Under the pieces are notes generated by a model. The model did no database searches, had not been told where the DNA came from, and saw nothing but the letters and a program-made list of their open reading frames with translations. The position numbers were made by a program, and so were the translations under genes. From positions 503,919-567,918 of the forward strand of contig JAOSJO010000023.1 of assembly GCA_027494055.1 (NCBI GenBank): a DNA stretch of 64,000 nucleotides, read 5' to 3'. Of the stretch, positions 58,557 to 64,000 are shown one piece after another; the first letter of the stretch is position 1, and each line of letters begins with the position of its first letter. This stretch comes from Anaerolineae bacterium. GTDB taxonomy: Bacteria > Chloroflexota > Anaerolineae > Aggregatilineales > JAFGMM01.

Positions 58557-59627
58557 ATGATCGGACTGCTACGCGCGCTCACGGCGCTGCCCGGCCCCTC
58601 CGGGTTCGAACGGGCGCCGGCCAGCTACATGCTCAAGGCCTTCCGGGAGCGCGGCGCGGAGGCTGAGATGGACCGGATGGGCAACGTCATCGCGCGCGTG
58701 CCCGGCGCGGACGCCAGCCGCAAGCTGATGCTCTGCGTCCACACCGACGAGGTCGGCCTGATCGTCAAGCACATCGCCGACGACGGCATGGTCTACTTCG
58801 ACCCCATCGGGCTGGTGAGTCCGCTGGGCCTGCCGGGCGCGCAGGTCGATTGCATCGTACACCTGGGGGAGACGCCGGGGATGCGGCGCGGCGTGATCGG
58901 CACGCGGAGCGCGCACCTCGCAGCCGGCGCGCCCCCGCCTACGCTCAGCGACCTCTGGATCGACGTCGGCGCAGACCGCCGCGCCACTGTGGAGGCGATG
59001 GGCATCCACATCGGGACGCCCATCACCTTCCGCGCCAACTTCGAGCGGCTGGGCGACGGCTACGTCATGAGCAAGGCGCTCGACAACCGCATGGGCTGCG
59101 CGCTGCTCCTGGCCGCGCTGGCGGCGGCTACCTACCAGCCGCTCCCTTTCGACCTCTACCTGGCCGCTGTGGTCCAGGAAGAAGTCGGCTCGCGGGGCGC
59201 GCAGGTCGTCGCGCGGGCGGTGCAGCCCGACTGGGCGATCACCATCGACACCGTGCCGGCCGCCGACCCTGCCACCCCACCCCAGCAGACGACCGCGCAG
59301 CTCGGCGGCGGGCCGGTGCTGCGCAGCATGGACATGATGCCCAACATGATGGGCACACTCTACGCGCCCGCCGTGGTCGAACACCTGGCGGAGCTTGCCC
59401 GCACGCACAACATCGCGCACCAGCGGGATGTCGCGCGCTCGTGGACCGACGCCGCCACCATGGAGGGCGTGCTCCGGGGCGGGGTCTTCGTGCCGCGCCG
59501 GTATGCCCACTCCCCCACCGAGGTGATGAAGCTCGCGGACATGGAAGCCACGCTGAACCTGCTGGTGGCGCTGATCACCGATCCGCGCACGGCTGAGCGG
59601 TTAGGCAGCGGCCCCTGGCTCACATGA
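58557..59627 (+). CDS. M42-family metallopeptidase (glutamyl aminopeptidase-like)
   Basis: A 356-residue cytosolic dinuclear-metal aminopeptidase. The metal and catalytic residues of the family are present: MLCVHTDEVGLIV (His), MSKALDNRMGCALLL (Asp), AVVQEEVGSRGAQ (Glu-Glu), AITIDTVPA (Asp) and RRYAHSPTEVM (His). The PDZ-like lid lies between about residues 65 and 160. Members form 12-mer tetrahedral particles that trim peptides. ATG at 58557 has GAGGAG 6 bases upstream. The stop overlaps the next gene by four bases. Confidence 0.92.
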   Translation: MIGLLRALTALPGPSGFERAPASYMLKAFRERGAEAEMDRMGNVIARVPGADASRKLMLCVHTDEVGLIVKHIADDGMVYFDPIGLVSPLGLPGAQVDCIVHLGETPGMRRGVIGTRSAHLAAGAPPPTLSDLWIDVGADRRATVEAMGIHIGTPITFRANFERLGDGYVMSKALDNRMGCALLLAALAAATYQPLPFDLYLAAVVQEEVGSRGAQVVARAVQPDWAITIDTVPAADPATPPQQTTAQLGGGPVLRSMDMMPNMMGTLYAPAVVEHLAELARTHNIAHQRDVARSWTDAATMEGVLRGGVFVPRRYAHSPTEVMKLADMEATLNLLVALITDPRTAERLGSGPWLT

Positions 59628-61615
59628 CGCCGGCGCGCACGACGCAACGCCGCATCCTGTACACCGGCCTTACCGCGCTTGTGGTGGGCCAATGCCTGCT
59701 TGTCGCCGCCGCCGACCGCCCGGCCTGGGGAGTGCTGGCAATCGCGCCGGGCATGGCGCTGGTGATGCTGGCGTGGCAGCACCACCGGCTGGCAGAACCC
59801 GCTATCGGCCCGCCCGTGCGCCAGCCGCGCAGCGCGTGGCGCTTTGCCTGGCTCGCGTTGAGTGCGGCGCTGGCGCTCTGGCTGACGTTCCGGCTCACCG
59901 AGTCGACCGCCGGATTCGGCCTCTTCCTCCCCACCGGCGATGCGCCCCTGGCATTCCTGGGCCGCCCGCCCGGCCACACCGAGCAGGCCGCGTGCTGGCT
60001 GCTGTCGATGGCGCTGTTCGTGCTGGGCTGCGCCGGGCTACCCGCGCTGCCGGCCGGCTGGACCCCCCGCATCGACCGGGGGCTGGCGCTGCGGCTGGCC
60101 GCGCTGTTCGCGCTGGCCCTCGCGCTCCGGCTCGTCAACCTGGAAGACGGCGTGCCCGTCCTGTTCGTGGACGAGGCGGCGTTCGCCGCGCAGGCGCGCG
60201 ACATCGCCACAGGGATATCCGACGACCTCCCGATCTTCGCGCCGGGCCATTACTCGCACCCGCTGGTGTTCGCATGGGCGGTGTCGCCCTTCGTCACGCT
60301 GCTGGGGCCGACGCGCGCCGCCGCGCGGCTGCTGCCGGCGCTGGCCGGCGCGCTGACCGTGCCCGCCGTGTACTGGCTGGCGGCGGAGCTGGTCGCGCGC
60401 CGCCGGGTCGCGCTGGCGGCGGCGCTGTTCCTCGCTGTGTACCCCGTGCACATCCACTTCAGCCGGATGGCGCTCAACAACGCCGTCGATCCTCTGTTCG
60501 GGACGCTGGCATTCGCCGCGCTGCTTCGCGGGCTGCGGCGCGGGCGCGCGGGGTGGTTCGCCCTCGCCGGCGTCATGCTTGGGCTGTCGCAGCACTTCTA
60601 CGCGGCGGCGCGGGCGCTCCCGCTGCTGGCGCTGATTCTGCTCGCGGCGCTGCTGGTCAGGCAACCGCGCGCGCTGCGCGCGACGTGGCGCGGGCTGGCG
60701 GCGGCGCTGGCCGGCTTCGTGATCGCCACGCTGCCGATGCACGTTTACCTGTTCGCGCACCGGCTGCCGCTCACGTCGCGGGTCATGCAGAGCTTCGACC
60801 AGATCACGTTTCTCCACCTGACGGCGTCGGACATCCTGAGCACGAAGCTCGTCCCGGCGGCGCTCGGCTACGTGCACACGCCCGACGGCTTCTACTTCTA
60901 CGGCGGCGAGACGCCGCTGCTGCTCTTCTTGCCGGCGGTCCTGTTCCTGCTGGGGATGGCCCACCTGCTGGTGAACTGGCGCACCACGCCCGGCTTCCTG
61001 CTGCTAACCGGACTGGCGCTGCCCACAGCGGCGTCCGCCTTTCTGATCGAGGTGCCGGGCTTCGCGCGGCTGGTGCTTGCCACGCCGCTGATCGCCATCG
61101 TCGCGGCGCTCGGCGTCGACCGGCTCGCTGACGCTGCGCGCACGCATGGCGCGCGCCGGACCGGGGTGCTGGCGGCGGCGCTGCTGGCGGCGGTCGCGGT
61201 CGGCAATGTCACGTACTACTTCGGCGCGCACCTGCCCGCCTTCGAGGCCGCGTTCAGCGAGCGGCAACGCTGGATGCAGGCAATCGGCGCGCGCGCGCGG
61301 ACGCTCCCCCACGCGACCAACGCCGTCTTCCTCGGAGACAGGGCCATGACCGCCTTCATGACGTGGTCCTACCGCTACTACAACGGCGACGGGGACGTCA
61401 TCTGGGCGCACGACGCGCCCCAGCACATCCTGCCCAAGCTGGAGGACGAGCCGGCTGCGTTTGTGGTCTTCTTCATCGAGGATTACAAAGGAGCCGTGCA
61501 GCCGTTGATCGCGGCCCGGCCCGACGGCGAACTCGCGGTGCTGCCCACGCCGCCGGAGGTCCGCCCGGTGTATATGTTCTACGTGCCGGCGCAGCCTGAC
61601 GCCGGCGATAGTTAA
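59624..61615 (+). CDS. GT39-like membrane glycosyltransferase
   Basis: 663 residues, about 12-13 hydrophobic helices. The first extracytoplasmic loop after the third helix holds LEDGVPVLFVDEAAFAAQAR, with the acidic DE expected for lipid-linked-sugar GT-C enzymes (ArnT/PMT-like). YSHPLVFAWAVSPFVTLLGP, PVHIHFSRMALNNAVDPLFG and GLSQHFYAAARALPLL are further family segments. The last about 120 residues form a soluble domain. It would transfer a sugar from a polyprenyl phosphate to lipid or protein outside the membrane. ATGA overlap couples it to the aminopeptidase, although no functional link is evident. Confidence 0.8.
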   Translation: MTPARTTQRRILYTGLTALVVGQCLLVAAADRPAWGVLAIAPGMALVMLAWQHHRLAEPAIGPPVRQPRSAWRFAWLALSAALALWLTFRLTESTAGFGLFLPTGDAPLAFLGRPPGHTEQAACWLLSMALFVLGCAGLPALPAGWTPRIDRGLALRLAALFALALALRLVNLEDGVPVLFVDEAAFAAQARDIATGISDDLPIFAPGHYSHPLVFAWAVSPFVTLLGPTRAAARLLPALAGALTVPAVYWLAAELVARRRVALAAALFLAVYPVHIHFSRMALNNAVDPLFGTLAFAALLRGLRRGRAGWFALAGVMLGLSQHFYAAARALPLLALILLAALLVRQPRALRATWRGLAAALAGFVIATLPMHVYLFAHRLPLTSRVMQSFDQITFLHLTASDILSTKLVPAALGYVHTPDGFYFYGGETPLLLFLPAVLFLLGMAHLLVNWRTTPGFLLLTGLALPTAASAFLIEVPGFARLVLATPLIAIVAALGVDRLADAARTHGARRTGVLAAALLAAVAVGNVTYYFGAHLPAFEAAFSERQRWMQAIGARARTLPHATNAVFLGDRAMTAFMTWSYRYYNGDGDVIWAHDAPQHILPKLEDEPAAFVVFFIEDYKGAVQPLIAARPDGELAVLPTPPEVRPVYMFYVPAQPDAGDS

Positions 61616-61622
61616 ACAAAAG

Positions 61623-61658
61623 GGACGCCCGGCCCACACAAACGGGGGCCGGGCGTCC
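61623..61658. terminator. bidirectional intrinsic terminator
   Basis: GGACGCCCGGCCC and its exact complement (13 bp) flank a 10-base loop between two convergent genes. On the minus strand CTTTTGTTT follows, making it a good terminator for the histidine kinase gene. Confidence 0.75.
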
Positions 61659-61666
61659 GCTTCGCC

Positions 61667-63997
61667 CTACAGAACCGGCGCGGGGGTCGATGCGCCGGTT
61701 GCCTCTAAGGGCGTCATCTGGCCCGCCTCATCGGGCGGTTGTACCGGTAGCATAACATAGAATGTCGATCCTGGGAAATTCACCTGATCGAAGCCGGGGC
61801 TTTCACACCAGATGCGCCCGCCGTGCCCCTCGATCACGCCGCGCGCGATGGTGAGGCCGAGGCCAGGCCCCGCGCCCATGAACTTCGTCGCCCCGGTCGA
61901 ATGCAGCGCCGGGTCTGTGCCCCGGAAGAACTTCTCGAAGATCAGCTCGCGGTTTTCGGGCGCGATACCCACGCCGGTATCGGTGACGCTGATCTGAATC
62001 GCGGTCGGGGCGCCGTCGTCGTCGGTCTCCGCGACGCCGGCCATAATGTCGATGCGCCCGCCGTCGGGCGTGTATTTGATCGCGTTCAGCACAATGTTGC
62101 GGAACGCCTGCACCAGCCGCTTGAGGTCGGCCTGGAGCGGCGGCAGGTCGCGGAGGCCGCGCGCCGCAAGCGTGAGCTTGCGCTCCCGGATGGCGTCGGT
62201 CAGCGGCTCAATCGCCATGCGCAACACCGTCTCGGCGGAGGTCTCCGTGAAGTGCAGGTCCATCGCGTTCACGTCCAGTTGCGAGACATCCAGCATGTCG
62301 CTGATGAGGTCTTCCAGCCGGTCGCTGGCCCCGCGTAGCTTCTCCACCATGCCGAGTATCTGGTCTTCGCTGATCGCGCCATCCTCCGTCTCCATTGCGA
62401 GAATATCCGTATAGCCGCGAATCTGCGCCAGGGGCGTCCGCAGCTCGTGCGACGCGATGGTGACGAAATCGGTCTTGACCTTGTCCAGCCGCGCCAGGCT
62501 GGTGTTGGCGGTGTTCAGGCTCTCGTTGAGCGCGAACATCTCCGCGTTGAGGGCGCGCAGGTCCGCAACCAGGCGTGCATTGCGCAGCGCCACGCCGGTC
62601 TGGTTGGCGACCGTCGCCAGGAGTTCCAGGTCTTGCGGGTAGAACGGGTCGTCGTTGGCCTTCGGGCCGGCCGCGACGATGCCGATCAGCTCGCCGTCCA
62701 TCATGATCGGCGCGTAGGCGCTCATGCGCAGCCCGGCGAAGAACGCGCGCTCCGCCTCGTCGGCGCGCGCATACTGGCTCTGGAACTCCAGGTCATACTG
62801 GCGCAGCGCGGCGCGGTCTGCGTGCAGCGCATGGCGGATCGGGCTGTCGGCCTTGAGCAGCCCCCGCGCCGACGACGCGCTCTCGCCCGGCCACAGCGGC
62901 TCCAACGACACCGCGCCGTTCTGCCCGGTCACCAGGATAAGACAGCCGCTGCGCACCTTGAGCACCGTGTCGAGGGTCGCCATCAGCCGTTCGACCAGTT
63001 GGTACAGGTCGATCTGCCCGACCACGTCCTCGCTGTAGCGCCGGAGCGCCTGCGTCGGGTCGTAGAAGGCGCGCCCGACGATCTGCTCGCTGAGCCACTC
63101 GGCCAGCCCGCGCAGCGGTACGTAGAGCACCGCCACCACAACCGCCAGCACGGCGAGATCGACAAACGTGGGCGGCGTCGAGGCCGCCTGCACCAGCACC
63201 AGCGCGGTGAGGATGACCAGCGCGGTCAGCAGGATCATCAGGGTCGCGCCGAACGCGCGCCGCGCGCCGCGCCGCATGTCGTAGACGCGGTGGGCCGTCA
63301 TCGCGTGCACCGCTCCGCCCATCCCAACAAGCTGGACGCTCCAGCCGACCTCGGCCCAGGGCTGCACGCCGCTGGTGCCAAGCCACGCGCCCAGGAAGAA
63401 GAGCGGGACGACGAATGCCCAGAACAGCGCGCGGTTCGCCGCCTCCGACAGGATGGCGGCGCGGTAGGCGATGACCGTCACGCCCATCTGGAAGAGAAAC
63501 GCGATCACCCCGCCGGCGATCACGATCACGCCGGGGAGGTAGCCTGTCTCCAGGCTGTCGCGCACCCAGCCAGGGTCGCCCAGGGTCATCGACGCGGCGG
63601 AGAAGCCCGCGCCCAACACCAGGACGAGCCAGACGACGCAAAACGCGCCCCAAAGCACGTACAGGCCGCGCCGCAGGAAGCGCAGCGAGAACAGCCCAAA
63701 ACTCGCGATGGAGAGCGCGGTGAGGTAGACGCCGAGCGCCGGCTGCGTCATGTTGCCGGGATAGAGGTGCGCCAACTCTGACAGCGGGTGGTGCGAGAGC
63801 GGGTGCAGAACCGCGTGCGGCAGCACGCTCAGCGCCGTCGTCGCGAGCGCAACGAGGAGCATGACCTGATCCCGGCCCCGGTACGCCCGGTTGCGCATGA
63901 CCAGAATCAGAAGCACGCCGTAGGCAATCGACGCCACGGCGGCGACGAGGATGGTCAGGAACAAGGGATCCGTCACAAATGACTGTATCGACGGCAC
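61667..63997 (-). CDS. membrane sensor histidine kinase with GAF domain (5' end at window edge)
   Basis: 776 residues visible. Residues 1-290 hold about eight membrane helices (LFLTILVAAVASIAYGVLLI, YPGNMTQPALGVYLTALSIA), a 7TM-type sensor. A GAF domain follows (about 345-500; LELLATVANQTGVALRNARL at its end). Then HisKA has the phospho-His in VTIASHELRTPLAQIRGY (about 535), and the ATPase has FRNIVLNAIKYTPDGG (N box), VTDTGVGIAPENRELIFEKF (G1/F) and GPGLGLTIARGVIEGHGG (G2). It autophosphorylates and passes phosphate to a response regulator not in the window. The first codon readable is a GTG three bases from the edge, so the true start may lie outside. Confidence 0.9.
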   Translation of the reverse strand: MPSIQSFVTDPLFLTILVAAVASIAYGVLLILVMRNRAYRGRDQVMLLVALATTALSVLPHAVLHPLSHHPLSELAHLYPGNMTQPALGVYLTALSIASFGLFSLRFLRRGLYVLWGAFCVVWLVLVLGAGFSAASMTLGDPGWVRDSLETGYLPGVIVIAGGVIAFLFQMGVTVIAYRAAILSEAANRALFWAFVVPLFFLGAWLGTSGVQPWAEVGWSVQLVGMGGAVHAMTAHRVYDMRRGARRAFGATLMILLTALVILTALVLVQAASTPPTFVDLAVLAVVVAVLYVPLRGLAEWLSEQIVGRAFYDPTQALRRYSEDVVGQIDLYQLVERLMATLDTVLKVRSGCLILVTGQNGAVSLEPLWPGESASSARGLLKADSPIRHALHADRAALRQYDLEFQSQYARADEAERAFFAGLRMSAYAPIMMDGELIGIVAAGPKANDDPFYPQDLELLATVANQTGVALRNARLVADLRALNAEMFALNESLNTANTSLARLDKVKTDFVTIASHELRTPLAQIRGYTDILAMETEDGAISEDQILGMVEKLRGASDRLEDLISDMLDVSQLDVNAMDLHFTETSAETVLRMAIEPLTDAIRERKLTLAARGLRDLPPLQADLKRLVQAFRNIVLNAIKYTPDGGRIDIMAGVAETDDDGAPTAIQISVTDTGVGIAPENRELIFEKFFRGTDPALHSTGATKFMGAGPGLGLTIARGVIEGHGGRIWCESPGFDQVNFPGSTFYVMLPVQPPDEAGQMTPLEATGASTPAPVL

Positions 63998-64000
63998 GGC

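Overview
The window is high-GC (about two-thirds G+C by eye) bacterial chromosome. Gene content suggests a Chloroflexota bacterium, probably Anaerolineae-like: a fused homocysteine methyltransferase/methylene-THF reductase, NusA with a long acidic tail, a short IF-2, a DUF3524 glycosyltransferase, many TIM-barrel sugar isomerases and Gfo/Idh dehydrogenases, and dispersed GTAGGGGC/CCCTCACCCC palindromes. No rRNA, tRNA or CRISPR array was recognised, so the lineage is an inference from protein families.

Layout. 0-4 kb: fatty-acid beta-oxidation operon (two acyl-CoA dehydrogenases, a FadN-type hydratase/dehydrogenase). 4-11 kb: TPR protein, a tiny C2H2 zinc-finger protein, rsmG and recF (convergent, overlapping), a frameshifted HCY-MTHFR gene, a sugar isomerase and a nucleoside deoxyribosyltransferase. 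11-16 kb: PEP carboxylase and an ABC exporter. 16-18.1 kb: AT-rich island with a wrecked nuclease-NACHT defence gene. 18.2-25.8 kb: the nusA-ylxR-infB-rbfA-nrnA-truB-ribF operon, with a strong promoter and a terminator-like leader hairpin but no rimP. 25.8-28.8 kb: tRNA-queuosine mannosyltransferase and a membrane-fused sulfite-oxidase-like molybdoenzyme.

28.8-45.3 kb is a minus-strand carbohydrate locus of twelve genes. It holds a DapA-like lyase, an SDR-type dehydrogenase, two paralogous Gfo/Idh oxidoreductases, a nitrilase-family amidase, a 1444-residue polysaccharide-lyase-like protein with a C-terminal repeat region, ABC permeases and a solute-binding protein, a LacI regulator with a 39-bp palindromic double operator, an enolase-superfamily dehydratase and a sugar isomerase. 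Together they could import a sugar-acid oligomer, cleave it, and oxidise, dehydrate and cleave the monomers. The substrate is not visible from sequence.

45.5-51.2 kb: queuosine-precursor transporter, Lrp regulator beside a tyrosine-phenol-lyase-type enzyme, a repeat-rich spacer, a secreted protein and an AzlC/AzlD exporter. 51.4-52.8 kb: lower-GC two-gene cassette (adaptor-like protein plus soluble SPFH protein), the best candidate for an undescribed system. 52.9-64 kb: RecD2 helicase, sugar isomerase, MazG-like protein, an IS3-family element with clear ends, a helical conserved protein, an M42 aminopeptidase, a GT39-like membrane glycosyltransferase and a GAF sensor histidine kinase at the edge.

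Single- or two-base frameshifts interrupt many conserved genes, including essential nusA and infB, mostly in G/C homopolymers. Most look like sequencing or assembly errors. The NACHT gene and perhaps the solute-binding protein are exceptions. CDS entries below give the restored span and say where the frame breaks.
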